The notes: generated by a model from the sequence alone, not told the origin. Counted from the first letter of the stretch, positions 53,325-62,082 are shown. The stretch is DNA of 64,000 nt from Novosphingobium resinovorum (GCF_001742225.1 NZ_CP017076.1:372001-436000), one strand, 5' to 3'. Numbers and translations: made by a program.

Positions 53325-53946
53325 GAAATGCTCAGCACCAACTGCGGTGCCCCCAGCCGCCCGGGGCCGTCCCCGCGAATTCGACCCCGACGAGGCTCTT
53401 GCAGCCGCGCTTCGGGTGTTCTGGACGCGCGGCTACGAAGGCGCCTCGATGGCGGAGCTGACCGAGGCCATGGGCATCACCAAGCCCAGCCTCTATGCCT
53501 GCTTCGGCAACAAGGAAGCGCTCTTCAAGAAGACGCTCGACCTCTACGAGCGCGACAAGCTGGCCTACATGGGGAAGGCGCTCGAAGCGCCGACCGCGCG
53601 CGGCGTGGCCGAGCGGCTGCTGACCGGCGCACTGGCGACTCATTGCGGCGAGAAGGACCCTCACGGCTGCCTCGGCGTGATCAGCACCGTGGCCTGCACG
53701 CCTGAGGCGGACTCGATCCGCGCCGACGTGATCAAGCGCCGCGCCTCTTCGGAAGCCGCCGTCATCAAGCGCTTCGAACAGGCTCGCGATGAGGGCGACC
53801 TGCCCGACAGCGTCTGCCCCGCCAAGCTCGCGGGCTGCCTCACCACGGTGCTGCAGGGCCTTTCGGTCAAGGCACAGGGCGGCGCCGGGCCGGAAGAGCT
53901 GCAGGGTACTGCGGATACGTTCCTGGCGATGTGGCCGGGGCGCTGA
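53323..53946 (+). CDS. TetR-family repressor of the RND efflux operon
   Basis: The 207-residue protein has the N-terminal TetR helix-turn-helix (FDPDEALAAALRVFWTRGYEGASMAELTEAMGITKPSLYACFGNKEALF) and a C-terminal ligand domain like the AcrR/NemR branch (HCGEKDPHGCLGVISTVACTPEADSIRADVIKRR). Its start overlaps a perfect palindrome found twice more upstream of the downstream efflux genes, which argues strongly for autoregulation and repression of that operon. No ribosome binding site precedes the ATG, so the mRNA may be leaderless; a GTG nine codons in is an alternative start. Confidence 0.9.
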   Translation: MKCSAPTAVPPAARGRPREFDPDEALAAALRVFWTRGYEGASMAELTEAMGITKPSLYACFGNKEALFKKTLDLYERDKLAYMGKALEAPTARGVAERLLTGALATHCGEKDPHGCLGVISTVACTPEADSIRADVIKRRASSEAAVIKRFEQARDEGDLPDSVCPAKLAGCLTTVLQGLSVKAQGGAGPEELQGTADTFLAMWPGR

Positions 53947-53956
53947 ACCAACCCAA

Positions 53957-54020
53957 CCCCTCCCGCAAGCGGGAGGGGAGAAGTATAGCGCACCATTTCA
54001 CCCTCCCGCATGCGGGAGGG
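53957..54020. repeat. pair of CCTCCCGC hairpins after tetR
   Basis: CCCCTCCCGC-AA-GCGGGAGGGG (53957-53978) and CCCTCCCGCATGCGGGAGGG (54001-54020) are two near-identical perfect hairpins 22 bases apart, followed by GC-rich sequence. They lie just after the tetR stop and may terminate its transcript or be a dispersed repeat. Confidence 0.65.
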
Positions 54021-54132
54021 TCGCGAGACTTGGCCCGCAGGGCGTAGTCGCAGCGAGGTGGGCCTTCGCACTTGCGGAAAAAATTCGTTCAACGGGCGTT
54101 CAGCCTCTTGAAACCCTCTTCAGAGTCCTAAT

Positions 54133-54146
54133 TTACCGGTCGGTAC
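54133..54146. promoter_or_regulatory. TetR operator 2
   Basis: TTACCG-GT-CGGTAC shares the TACCG/CGGTA core and 2-base centre with operators at 53311 and 54181. It lies 48 bases from operator 3. Confidence 0.65.
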
Positions 54147-54180
54147 AGAAACCTGCTTGACGTGACCCGGACCTGAATAT

Positions 54181-54194
54181 ATACCGCTTGGTAT
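54181..54194. promoter_or_regulatory. TetR operator 3
   Basis: ATACCG-CT-TGGTAT, preceded by AATAT as at the tetR operator, lies about 290 bases before the first efflux gene. An operator pair here would let the TetR protein occlude the efflux promoter. Confidence 0.68.
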
Positions 54195-54482
54195 AGAAAT
54201 GAACCGCCCGAATCGCCTCCCCCCGGCCTCGGGTATTCCCATCACCGACCGGTCCCGACCGGCCGCCTGACAGCTGCACTCCCTCCCGGGAAGCGGCTCG
54301 ATGACACACATCCGGCTCGTGCCGACGACTGGACATTCGCGTGTCCGGCGACGGGAGAGCCTTACCCGCACCCTTCCGGCTGCCCCAAGCCGGAAGCCGC
54401 TCCGGCGCGCACCCTTCCCCCCTGTCCCGGGGTGCGTGCCGGGGCACACCTGAACTCGCCCTACTTACGCAGGAGCACGGAT
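54195..54482 (+). other. long structured leader of the efflux operon
   Basis: If transcription starts near operator 3, the mRNA leader is about 280 bases. It contains several hairpins, among them TTCCGGCT/AGCCGGAA (54374-54395), GGACA-TTCGCG-TGTCC near 54333 and GGTGCGTGCC/GGGGCACACC near 54431. No coding frame with a good start is supported. It could be an attenuator or a stability element. Confidence 0.35.
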
Positions 54483-54875
54483 ATGGCCTTCATCGACTTC
54501 TCCGATGCAGCGCTGCAGGCGCTGCCCATCTCGCTGGCCCCTTCGGCCAACACCGCCAGCGAGACGCTGACCCTTACCGAGCGGCGCATCCTCGCTCTTG
54601 CGCGGACCGACGGGATGCAGTCGCTGAAACCGGCGCGCAAGCGCGGCTGGTTCCTGCGCTTCGTCCTTGGCCCCACGCCGCCTTCGCCCACGCTGGCGAA
54701 CGAACGCCTCGAAGCGCTGCGCCGTCTGGCCGTGCGCGCCTGGCACCATGGTTACACCCTGCCGGTCTCGGCGCTGAAGGAAGCCCGCGCAGCAGGCTGG
54801 TCCGAGGCCAAGATCGGCGCCGTCATCGACACCATCGGGCGCACCCGCGCCCCCTTCCGGAGCATCGCCACGTGA
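54483..54875 (+). CDS. small protein leading the efflux operon, unknown function
   Basis: The 130-residue soluble protein starts MAFIDFSDAALQALPIS. AGGAG lies eight bases upstream. A basic centre (KPARKRGWFLRFVLG) precedes a helical C-terminus (LEALRRLAVRAWHHGYTLPVSALKEARAAGWSEAKIGAVIDTIG) that resembles a small helical-bundle or HTH-like element, but no family is recognised. Its stop overlaps the GTG start of the membrane fusion protein by four bases, so it is translated with the pump. It may be an expression or assembly helper. Confidence 0.75.
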   Translation: MAFIDFSDAALQALPISLAPSANTASETLTLTERRILALARTDGMQSLKPARKRGWFLRFVLGPTPPSPTLANERLEALRRLAVRAWHHGYTLPVSALKEARAAGWSEAKIGAVIDTIGRTRAPFRSIAT

Positions 54876-56140
54876 CAGTCGCGACCAAACTCGAAATCCC
54901 CTCCGAATACGCTTCCGGCGAACAGACCACCGAGCAGCGCACCGGATCACGACGTGCCCAGATCGCCATCGGCGCGCTGGCGCTCGTCGCGGTCGCCGGG
55001 CTTGGCTGGAAGTTCATCGGCGGCACCGAACCCGCCGCTGCCCTACCCCCGCCCGCACTGGTGCAGGTGGCCCATCCGCTGGTGAAGGACGTCACCGAGT
55101 GGGACGACTATGTCGGCCGCTTCGCCCCCAGCAAGACGGTCGAAGTGCGTCCGCGCGTCTCGGGCGCCATTACCCAGGTGCTGTTCAGGGACGGTGACTA
55201 CGTGCAGGCCGGACAGGCGCTGTTCGTGGTCGATCCGCGCCCTTACGCCGCCTCGCTCGCCGAAGCGCGGGCGGATGCGGCTTCGGCCAGCGCCACCCTC
55301 GCGCTCGCCCGTTCGGACTATGCCCGCGTCGCCGGTCTGACCGGGGACGAGGCGATGGCCGCCAGCGAAGTCGACAACCTGCGCTCGCGCGTCCGTGCCG
55401 CCGAGGCTGCTCTTGCGGCGGCTCAGGCGCGGGTGCGTTCGCGCAGCCTCGATGTGGAATTCGCCACCGTGCGCGCGCCGATCTCGGGCCGCGTGTCGGA
55501 TCGCCGGGTGGACGCGGGCAACCTCGTCTCGGGCGATGCCGGGGCGAACGCCACGCTGCTGACCACGATCAACGCCGTCAGCCCGATCTACTTCACCTTC
55601 GACGCCTCTGAATCGCTGTTCCTCAAGGCGCAGCGCGACAAGGCCAAGGGCGCCACTTCCGACGTGGAGGTGCGTCTTCAGGACGAAGCCGCCTATCGCT
55701 GGAAGGGCAAGCTGGACTTCACCGACAACGGGTTGAACCCCAGCTCCGGCACCATCCGCATCCGCGCCAGCCTCGACAACAAGGACGGCTTCCTGACGCC
55801 TGGCATGTTCGGCAACATGCGCCTCGCCAATGGCGGAACCGTCAAGGCGACGCTGGTTCCCGACGCCGCCGTGCGTTCGGACCAGACCCGCAAGGTGGTG
55901 ATGGTCGTCGGCAAGGACGGCACCGTCGCCGCCAAGCCGGTCGAGGTCGGGCCGCTGGTGGACGACCTGCGCGTGATCCGCTCCGGGCTGGATGCGGGCG
56001 ATTCGGTGATCGTCTCGAACTACCAAGCGGCGATCCCGGGCACCAAGGTGACCACCAAGGTGGGCCGGATCGAGCGCGGCAAGGTCGAAAGCGCTCCGGC
56101 GCCGGCCGAGCCGGCGGCGGCGCAGGCGACGTTCAACTGA
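54872..56140 (+). CDS. RND efflux periplasmic adaptor (membrane fusion protein)
   Basis: The 422-residue MFP has an N-terminal membrane anchor (AQIAIGALALVAVAGLGWKFIG), a lipoyl half (VSGAITQVLFRDGDYVQAGQALFVVDP), a coiled-coil hairpin (about 125-190), the second lipoyl half (FATVRAPISGRVSDRRVDAGNLV), a beta-barrel and a membrane-proximal domain (LVPDAAVRSDQTRKVVMVVG). It bridges pump and outer membrane channel. It starts with GTG inside the stop of the preceding gene. A 258-base gap holding a long palindrome separates it from the RND pump. Confidence 0.92.
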   Translation: MTVATKLEIPSEYASGEQTTEQRTGSRRAQIAIGALALVAVAGLGWKFIGGTEPAAALPPPALVQVAHPLVKDVTEWDDYVGRFAPSKTVEVRPRVSGAITQVLFRDGDYVQAGQALFVVDPRPYAASLAEARADAASASATLALARSDYARVAGLTGDEAMAASEVDNLRSRVRAAEAALAAAQARVRSRSLDVEFATVRAPISGRVSDRRVDAGNLVSGDAGANATLLTTINAVSPIYFTFDASESLFLKAQRDKAKGATSDVEVRLQDEAAYRWKGKLDFTDNGLNPSSGTIRIRASLDNKDGFLTPGMFGNMRLANGGTVKATLVPDAAVRSDQTRKVVMVVGKDGTVAAKPVEVGPLVDDLRVIRSGLDAGDSVIVSNYQAAIPGTKVTTKVGRIERGKVESAPAPAEPAAAQATFN

Positions 56141-56158
56141 TGACTGCACAGTAACAGA

Positions 56159-56249
56159 CCCGTCATTCCCGCGAAGGCGGGAACCCATCTCCTGCCGGTG
56201 CCTGTCGAACGGGCATCAGATGGGTCCCCGCCTTCGCGGGGATGACGGG
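56159..56249. repeat. long inverted repeat, family A, copy 3, between MFP and RND genes
   Basis: The arms CCCGTCATTCCCGCGAAGG... (56159-56190) and ...CCTTCGCGGGGATGACGGG (56218-56249) form a strong palindrome whose RNA would fold into one long stem or two hairpins, followed by GTTTTTG. It fills the spacer between two co-directional efflux genes and could partly terminate or protect the mRNA. Confidence 0.85.
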
Positions 56250-56398
56250 AGTTTTTGCGCGGAACCCATGCGTCCCCAGCAAAGGGCGCCGGGGCTCCGC
56301 TTACCCGACTTTCGCGCCAACCGGCGCGCCCGGCTTCCCAAGTTGCAGGCACACCGCCCGCAGCCCGGACTGACGCGCGCCCATCAGGGGCACTCCCA

Positions 56399-59300
56399 AT
56401 GCGACTTTCCCGCTTCTTCATCGACCGTCCGATCTTCGCGGGCGTCGTCGCGGTGATCATCACCATCGTCGGCGCCATCGCGTTCATCGGCCTGCCGGTG
56501 AGCCAGTACCCGGACATCGTTCCGCCCACCGTCACGGTCAACGCGCAGTATCCCGGCGCCTCGGCCGAGACCGTCGCCGACACCGTCGCCGCTCCGATCG
56601 AGCAGGAGATCAACGGCGTCGACAACATGCTCTACATGGATTCGCAGTCGACCGGCGACGGCAAGGTGACGATCACCGTCACCTTCAAGATCGGCACCGA
56701 CCTTGATGCCGCGCAGGTGCTGGTGCAGAACCGCGTCGCCATCGCCGAGCCGCGTCTTCCCGACGCGGTGCGCTCGATGGGCGTGGTCACCAAGAAGGCC
56801 AGCCCGGACTTCCTGATGGTGGTCAACCTGCAGTCGCCCGACGGCACGTATGATCGCGACTACATCTCCAACTATGCGCTCACGCAAGTGAAGGACCGCC
56901 TCGCCCGTCTCGACGGCGTCGGCGACGTCCAGACCTTCGGCGCGCGCGATTACGGCATGCGCATCTGGATCGATCCGGGCCGCGCCGCGCAGCTCAACCT
57001 GACGGCGGGCGAGATCGTCGCCGCCCTGCGCGCGCAGAACGTGCAGATTTCCGCAGGCAGCATCGGCGCGCCCCCGTTCGACAAGGGCAACGCCTACCAG
57101 ATCGGCATCGAGGCGCAGGGCCGCCTGACCGAGCCGCAGCAGTTCGCCGACATCATCGTGCGCACCGATGCGGACGGCCATCAGGTCCGCGTGCGCGACG
57201 TCGCCCGCGTGGAACTGGGCGCGCAGGACTACACCACCAACACCTACCTTTCGGGCAATCCCACCGTCGTCATGGCGGTGATGCAGCGCCCCGGCTCCAA
57301 CGCGCTCGAAACCGCCAAGCTGGTGCGTTCCGAGATGGACGCCATGCAGGCCAAGTTCCCCAAGGGACTTGAATACTCGGTCATCTACAACCCCACCGAG
57401 TTCATCGGCCAGTCGATCGACGCGGTGTACCACACGCTGTTCGAGGCGGTGATCCTCGTCGTCCTCGTCATCCTCGTGTTCCTGCAGAACTGGCGCGCGG
57501 CGATCATTCCGATCCTCGCGATCCCGGTCTCGCTGGTCGGCACCGCGATCATGCTGATGGCGGTGGGCTATTCGCTCAACAACCTCTCGCTGTTCGGCCT
57601 CGTGCTCGCCATCGGCATCGTCGTCGACGACGCGATCGTCGTGGTCGAGAACGTGGAGCGCTACATCGAGGAGGGCCTGACCCCGCTCGAAGCCGCCCGC
57701 CGCTCGATGGACGAAGTGTCCGGCGCGCTGGTCGCGATCGTGCTGGTGCTCTGCGCGGTGTTCGTGCCGACGCTGTTCATCACCGGCATCTCGGGCCAGT
57801 TCTACAAGCAGTTCGCAGTGACGATCTCGACCGCCACGGTCATCTCGCTGGTGCTCTCGCTGACGCTCTCGCCCGCGATGGCCGCGCTGCTGCTCAAGCA
57901 CAAGGAGCGGGTCGGACCCGCAGCCCCGCGCTGGCGCCGCGCGCTCCAGTCGGGTGCGGACAAGTTCAACCACGGCTTCGACCGCATGAGCGCCAGCTAC
58001 GCCCGCCTCACCCTGCGTCTGGTCAAGGCCCCCACGCGCATGATGGCGACTTATGCCGCCCTCATCGCCGGAACCGTGGGCCTGTTCTGGGCGACGCCGA
58101 CCGGCTTCATCCCGCAGCAGGACCAGGGCTACTTCCTTGCCGCCGCGTTCCTGCCCTCGGGCTCCTCGCTGGAGCGCACGGACGAGGTGACCAAGGACAT
58201 CGCCAAGCGTCTCCTGCCGATCAAGGGCATTCGCGGCGCGGTGATGTTCGCCGGCTTCCACGGCCCCTCGCGCACCGCATCGCCGGATTCGGCCGCGATC
58301 TACTTCCCGTTCAAGAGCTTCGAGGAGCGCAAGGAACTGGGCGTGACCGGCCCGGAAATCATGGCGCAGGCGCAGGAAGCGCTCAAGGGCTACGACAAGG
58401 CCATGGTCCTCGTCATTCCGCCGCCGACCATCAACGGCATCGTCCCCCCGGGCGGCTACCGCATGATCGTGGAGGACAACGAAGGTCGCGGCTACGGCGA
58501 GCTTGCCAAGGCGGCGGGCGGCGTGATCGGCAAGGCCAACCAGCAGAAGGACTTGAGCCAGGTCTACACCCTGTTCAACCAGGACACCCCGCGCGTCTTC
58601 ACCGACATTGACCGCCGCAAGGCCGACATGCTCGGCATTCCGCCGGAGCGCGTGTTCGAGACGCTGCAGGTCTACCTCGGCTCGGCTTACGTGAACGACT
58701 TCAACCTGCTCGGCCGCACCTTCCGCGTCACCGCGCAGGCGGATCAGGGCAGCCGCGGCTCGATCGCCGACCTTGCCAACCTGAAGACCCGCTCGAACTC
58801 CGGCGCGATGGTGCCGATCGGTTCGGTCGCCACCTTCCAGGACAAGACCGGCCCCTACCGCGTGGTGCGCTACAACCTGCACCCCGCCGTGGAAGTCGAC
58901 GGCAGCGTGGCGCCGGGCTTCTCGACCGGACAAGCCCTCTCCACCATGGAGAAGGTCGCGAACGAGACGCTCCCTTCGGGCTACAGCTTCGAGTGGACCG
59001 GCATCGCCTACCAGCAGGTGACGGCGGGCAACACGGCGGCGATCGTCTTCGGCATGGCCGTGGTCTTCGTCTTCCTCGTGCTGGCCGCGCAGTATGAAAG
59101 CCTGACTCTGCCGCTGGCGATCGTGCTGATCGTACCGATGTGCCTCTTCGCGGCCATGGCGGGCGTGAACCTGCGGGGCATGGACAACAACATCCTCACC
59201 CAGATCGGCCTCGTCGTGCTGATCGCGCTGGCGGCCAAGAACGCGATCCTCGTGGTCGAATTCGCCAAGCAGGCCGAAGAGGAACAGGGCATGGGCATCG

Positions 59301-59581
59301 TCGAGGCGGCCGTCTACGCCGCGCAGACCCGCCTGCGTCCGATCCTGATGACCAGCTTCGCGTTCATCCTGGGCGCAGTCCCGCTGGTGATCGCGCAGGG
59401 CGCCGGTGCCGAACTGCGGCAGGCGCTGGGCACGGCGGTGTTCTTCGGCATGACCGGCGTCACCGGCTTCGGGCTGCTGTTCACGCCGACGTTCTACGTG
59501 GTGTGCCGGGGTCTGGCGGAAAAGCTGCGCCGCCGTCCGCGCCCGCACCATGCGGACCTCCACGCGGTTCCGGCTGAGTAA
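56399..59581 (+). CDS. RND multidrug efflux pump (HAE1 type)
   Basis: The 1060-residue inner membrane pump starts MRLSRFFIDRPIFAGVVAVIITI, the usual first helix. The proton relay is intact: the Asp pair in GIVVDDAIVVVENV and the Lys in LAAKNAILVVEF. Two large periplasmic loops follow helices 1 and 7. It would export drugs or aromatic compounds with the adaptor at 54872 and the channel at 59747. AGGGG precedes ATG 56399; a longer in-frame extension is not pump-like. It belongs to the operon repressed by the adjacent TetR protein. Confidence 0.95.
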   Translation: MRLSRFFIDRPIFAGVVAVIITIVGAIAFIGLPVSQYPDIVPPTVTVNAQYPGASAETVADTVAAPIEQEINGVDNMLYMDSQSTGDGKVTITVTFKIGTDLDAAQVLVQNRVAIAEPRLPDAVRSMGVVTKKASPDFLMVVNLQSPDGTYDRDYISNYALTQVKDRLARLDGVGDVQTFGARDYGMRIWIDPGRAAQLNLTAGEIVAALRAQNVQISAGSIGAPPFDKGNAYQIGIEAQGRLTEPQQFADIIVRTDADGHQVRVRDVARVELGAQDYTTNTYLSGNPTVVMAVMQRPGSNALETAKLVRSEMDAMQAKFPKGLEYSVIYNPTEFIGQSIDAVYHTLFEAVILVVLVILVFLQNWRAAIIPILAIPVSLVGTAIMLMAVGYSLNNLSLFGLVLAIGIVVDDAIVVVENVERYIEEGLTPLEAARRSMDEVSGALVAIVLVLCAVFVPTLFITGISGQFYKQFAVTISTATVISLVLSLTLSPAMAALLLKHKERVGPAAPRWRRALQSGADKFNHGFDRMSASYARLTLRLVKAPTRMMATYAALIAGTVGLFWATPTGFIPQQDQGYFLAAAFLPSGSSLERTDEVTKDIAKRLLPIKGIRGAVMFAGFHGPSRTASPDSAAIYFPFKSFEERKELGVTGPEIMAQAQEALKGYDKAMVLVIPPPTINGIVPPGGYRMIVEDNEGRGYGELAKAAGGVIGKANQQKDLSQVYTLFNQDTPRVFTDIDRRKADMLGIPPERVFETLQVYLGSAYVNDFNLLGRTFRVTAQADQGSRGSIADLANLKTRSNSGAMVPIGSVATFQDKTGPYRVVRYNLHPAVEVDGSVAPGFSTGQALSTMEKVANETLPSGYSFEWTGIAYQQVTAGNTAAIVFGMAVVFVFLVLAAQYESLTLPLAIVLIVPMCLFAAMAGVNLRGMDNNILTQIGLVVLIALAAKNAILVVEFAKQAEEEQGMGIVEAAVYAAQTRLRPILMTSFAFILGAVPLVIAQGAGAELRQALGTAVFFGMTGVTGFGLLFTPTFYVVCRGLAEKLRRRPRPHHADLHAVPAE

Positions 59582-59602
59582 CGCAAGGGCGGCGCCGAGG
59601 CC

Positions 59603-59702
59603 CTTCGACAAGCTCAGGGCGAGCGGGGTTGGGCTTATCCCAATCCCCTCGCCTAAGGCTTCGCGGAATCCCCCCAACCCGCTCAGGCTGAGCTTGTCGA
59701 AG
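59603..59702. repeat. long inverted repeat, family B, copy 2, between RND and channel genes
   Basis: The arms CTTCGACAAGCTCAGGGC... (59603-59633) and ...CAGGCTGAGCTTGTCGAAG (59673-59702) are near-perfect complements with an inner AAGGCTTCG hairpin. The same family occurs at 21961-22069. It fills most of the gap between the pump and the outer membrane channel. Confidence 0.85.
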
Positions 59703-59746
59703 CCCCGGCGCCCACCTCACGATTTCATCGACACAGGACATATCCG

Positions 59747-61144
59747 ATGATGAAGCAGACTTTAGCGGCCCTCCTCTCCGCCACCGCCCTTTCTGCCTGC
59801 GCCGTCGGGCCGGACCATGTGGCCCCCACCCCGCCCGCTTCGGCCGAGGCCCCATTCGTCGGCGTGCAGAGCGCGGACGTCACCACTGCCGCGCCCGACG
59901 ACACCTGGTGGAAGCTCTACAACGACCCGGCGCTCGATGCCCTCGTCACCGACGCGCTCGCCGCCAACACCGACATCCGCGTCGCCGTCGCCCGCATCGA
60001 GAAGGCCCGCGCCACCTTGCGGGGATCGCGCGCCGACCGCCTGCCCTCCACCGACCTCAGCGCCACCGGCACGTACGGCCGCGTGTCGGAAAGCCAGGTG
60101 CTCCCCGGCTACGACCGCGAAGGCCGCCGCGTCGATGGCGGGCTCTCGGTGAACTACGAGGTGGACCTGTTCGGCCGCGTCAAGCGCGGTATCGAAGCCT
60201 CGCGCGCGGACCTCGCCGCCGCGCAGGAGGACGCCGACGCGGTGCGCGTCACCGTGGTCGCCGATACCGTGCGCGCCTATGTCGATGCCACCAGCGCCAA
60301 CGAACAGATCGACGTCGCCCAGCGCACCGTGGACCTGCTCGCCCGCTCGGAACGCATCACCAACGCCCGCTTCGAACGCGGCCTCAACCAGAAGCTCGAC
60401 GTCATCCGCGTCACCCAACTGCGCGAGGCACAGGCGGCCGCCATCCCGACCTTGCAGGCCCGCCGCGACGCCGCCCTGTTCCGCATCGCCGTGCTGACCG
60501 GCCGCACCCCGCAGGACCTGCCCGACAGCGTCATTGCCCGCGACACCACCCCCAATGTCGCCACCCCCATCCCGGTCGGTGACGGCGCCACGCTCCTCGC
60601 CCGCCGCCCCGACGTGAAGGCCGCCGAGCGCCGCCTTGCCGCCGACACCGCGCGCATCGGCGTGGCGACGGCGGACCTCTACCCGCGCATCACGCTGGGC
60701 GGCTCGATCGGCACCACGACGGTCGGCGCGACCGACGTGTTCGGCGGCGGCCCGCTGCGCTGGCTGCTGGGCCCACTGATTTCGTGGGCCTTCCCCAACC
60801 AGGAAGCGATCCGCGCCCGCATCAACGAAAGCAAGGCCGACGCCAAGGCCGATCTCGCCACCTTCGACGGCACCGTGCTGACGGCGCTGGGCGAAACGGA
60901 AACCGCATTGTCCGCCTACCGCAACGCCCTGCTCCGGCAGGAACGCCTCGCCGCCTCGCGCGATGCGGCGAACCGCGCAGCCAACGTCAGCCTCGCCCGC
61001 CAGAGCCGGGGTCAGATCGATGCCCTCAATGTCCTCGACGCCCAGCGCACCCTTGCCAGCGCCGAAGCGGATTCCGCAGCCGCAAAACGCGAGGTGGCCT
61101 TCGCGCAAGTCGATCTGTTCCGCGCGCTGGGAGGGCGCTGGTAG
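59747..61144 (+). CDS. NodT-family outer membrane efflux lipoprotein
   Basis: The 465-residue protein has a lipoprotein signal peptide (TLAALLSATALSACAVGP, Cys18) and two TolC-like repeats of long helices (WWKLYNDPALDALVTDALAANTDIRVAVARIEKARA; second half ARRPDVKAAERRLAADTARIGVA). NodT-type channels complete RND pumps and hold the trimer by a lipid anchor. It is the last gene of the efflux operon and lies 165 bases after the pump, across a long palindrome. Confidence 0.93.
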   Translation: MMKQTLAALLSATALSACAVGPDHVAPTPPASAEAPFVGVQSADVTTAAPDDTWWKLYNDPALDALVTDALAANTDIRVAVARIEKARATLRGSRADRLPSTDLSATGTYGRVSESQVLPGYDREGRRVDGGLSVNYEVDLFGRVKRGIEASRADLAAAQEDADAVRVTVVADTVRAYVDATSANEQIDVAQRTVDLLARSERITNARFERGLNQKLDVIRVTQLREAQAAAIPTLQARRDAALFRIAVLTGRTPQDLPDSVIARDTTPNVATPIPVGDGATLLARRPDVKAAERRLAADTARIGVATADLYPRITLGGSIGTTTVGATDVFGGGPLRWLLGPLISWAFPNQEAIRARINESKADAKADLATFDGTVLTALGETETALSAYRNALLRQERLAASRDAANRAANVSLARQSRGQIDALNVLDAQRTLASAEADSAAAKREVAFAQVDLFRALGGRW

Positions 61145-61155
61145 TTTAGTATACA
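61145..61155. promoter_or_regulatory. GntR-type operator candidate
   Basis: TTAGTATACAA contains the palindrome GTATAC flanked by TTTA/AAAG, close to the TTGTATACAA sites of GntR/FCD regulators. It lies at the very end of the efflux operon, about 160 bases before the gntR-type start. Confidence 0.45.
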
Positions 61156-61195
61156 AAGAGCTTTCACGCACGGCCCGGCTGGCGTATCATTGCAA

Positions 61196-61254
61196 GGGGG
61201 GCATGGCGCTTTGAAGCGGTCCTTTCCGGACTGCCCGGTTGCGCCATGCCCCCC
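61196..61254 (+). terminator. large perfect hairpin before the gntR-type gene
   Basis: GGGGGGCATGGCGC (61196-61209) and GCGCCATGCCCCCC (61241-61254) are perfect 14-base arms with an inner GGTCC/GGAC stem, followed by TTT. It may terminate the efflux operon or act as an attenuator in the regulator leader. CCCCCCT(T/C)TGGGTGCCG is repeated at 61249 and 61270. Confidence 0.5.
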
Positions 61255-61307
61255 TTTGGGTGCCGTTAGCCCCCCTCTGGGTGCCGCCGAATGCAGGAAG
61301 GTTCGAG

Positions 61308-61949
61308 GTGTCGAAAGCCAGCGATCAGGCTTATGAAGAGTTGCGCAGCCGCATTCTCTCGGGCGAACTCCCCCCCGGCACGCAGCTCAAGGAAGAGGAG
61401 CTGGCGGCGCTCTGCGGCGTCTCGCGCACCCCCGTCCGCGCCGCGATCCGACAACTTGAGGCCGAGCTTTTCGTGCGCCGCACCGACAGCCAGCGCTCCT
61501 TCGTGGCCGAATGGAACAACGACGATCTCGAGGAGGTCTTCGTCCTTCGCGGCATGCTTGAAGCCTACGCCGTCCGCCGTGCCGCCAGCCGGACAAACAC
61601 AAGCGTCATCGCTGGTCTGAACGCCGCGAACGAGGCCATGCGTACGGTGATCGAGGCGCTCGATTTCGACCTGCCTGCCTACCTTGCCGCCAATGCCCGC
61701 TTTCACGCGCTGATCCTGGAGACGGCGGCCTCCGACCGCCTCGCCGCGCTGCTCGGCAAGCTGGTGCTGCAGCCGGTCGTCCAGCAGACGGTGCGTGCCT
61801 ACAGCCGCGAGCAACTCCTGCGCAGCTACCGCGAGCACGTCGAGATCACCACCGCACTCGGCCAGCGCGATCCCGATTGGGCCGAAGCGCTGATGACGGC
61901 GCATATCCGCCGCGCGCTTCACGCCAGGCTGGAGCCTGCGGAGGGGTGA
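61308..61949 (+). CDS. GntR-family regulator (FadR/FCD type)
   Basis: The 213-residue protein has an N-terminal winged helix (QAYEELRSRILSGELPPGTQLKEEELAALCGVSRTPVRAAIRQLEAELFV) and a helical FCD ligand domain with candidate metal-binding His in ANARFHALIL and SYREHVEI. A GTG start at 61308, preceded by AGGAAGG, fits better than the ATG at 61239, which lies inside the hairpin. It points toward the CoA-transferase/lyase operon and probably controls it in response to an organic acid. Confidence 0.88.
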   Translation: MSKASDQAYEELRSRILSGELPPGTQLKEEELAALCGVSRTPVRAAIRQLEAELFVRRTDSQRSFVAEWNNDDLEEVFVLRGMLEAYAVRRAASRTNTSVIAGLNAANEAMRTVIEALDFDLPAYLAANARFHALILETAASDRLAALLGKLVLQPVVQQTVRAYSREQLLRSYREHVEITTALGQRDPDWAEALMTAHIRRALHARLEPAEG

Positions 61950-61959
61950 TTGCCCCCTT

Positions 61960-62082
61960 ATCCTCCCTGTCGCGCAGCGATGGGGAGGTGGCAGCCTGCA
62001 GGGCTGCCGGAGGGGTTATCCCCCTCCACCACCCGCTGCGCGGGCGGTCTCCCTCCCCATTCCTGCGGAACGGGGAGGATAG
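61960..62082. repeat. hairpin repeat, family C, copy 2
   Basis: CTCCACCACCCGCTGCGCGG and following bases (about 62022-62050) are the reverse complement of the segment in the copy at 12597-12716. They are flanked by CCTCCC/GGGGAGG stems and a small CAGCCTGCAGGGCTG hairpin. It separates two convergent genes. Confidence 0.7.

Noticed and set aside
56384..59677. Very long open frame (1097 codons) antisense to the RND pump
   Set aside because: It is His/Arg/Asp-rich without any domain, and the opposite strand encodes a textbook RND pump. High third-position GC keeps antisense frames open.
53323..61144. Aromatic-degradation role for the RND operon
   Set aside because: Pump sequence gives no substrate information and no catabolic gene is linked, so only general efflux is claimed.
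59762..61171. Minus-strand frame (469 codons) opposite the NodT-type channel gene
   Set aside because: Antisense shadow of a well-supported lipoprotein channel gene.
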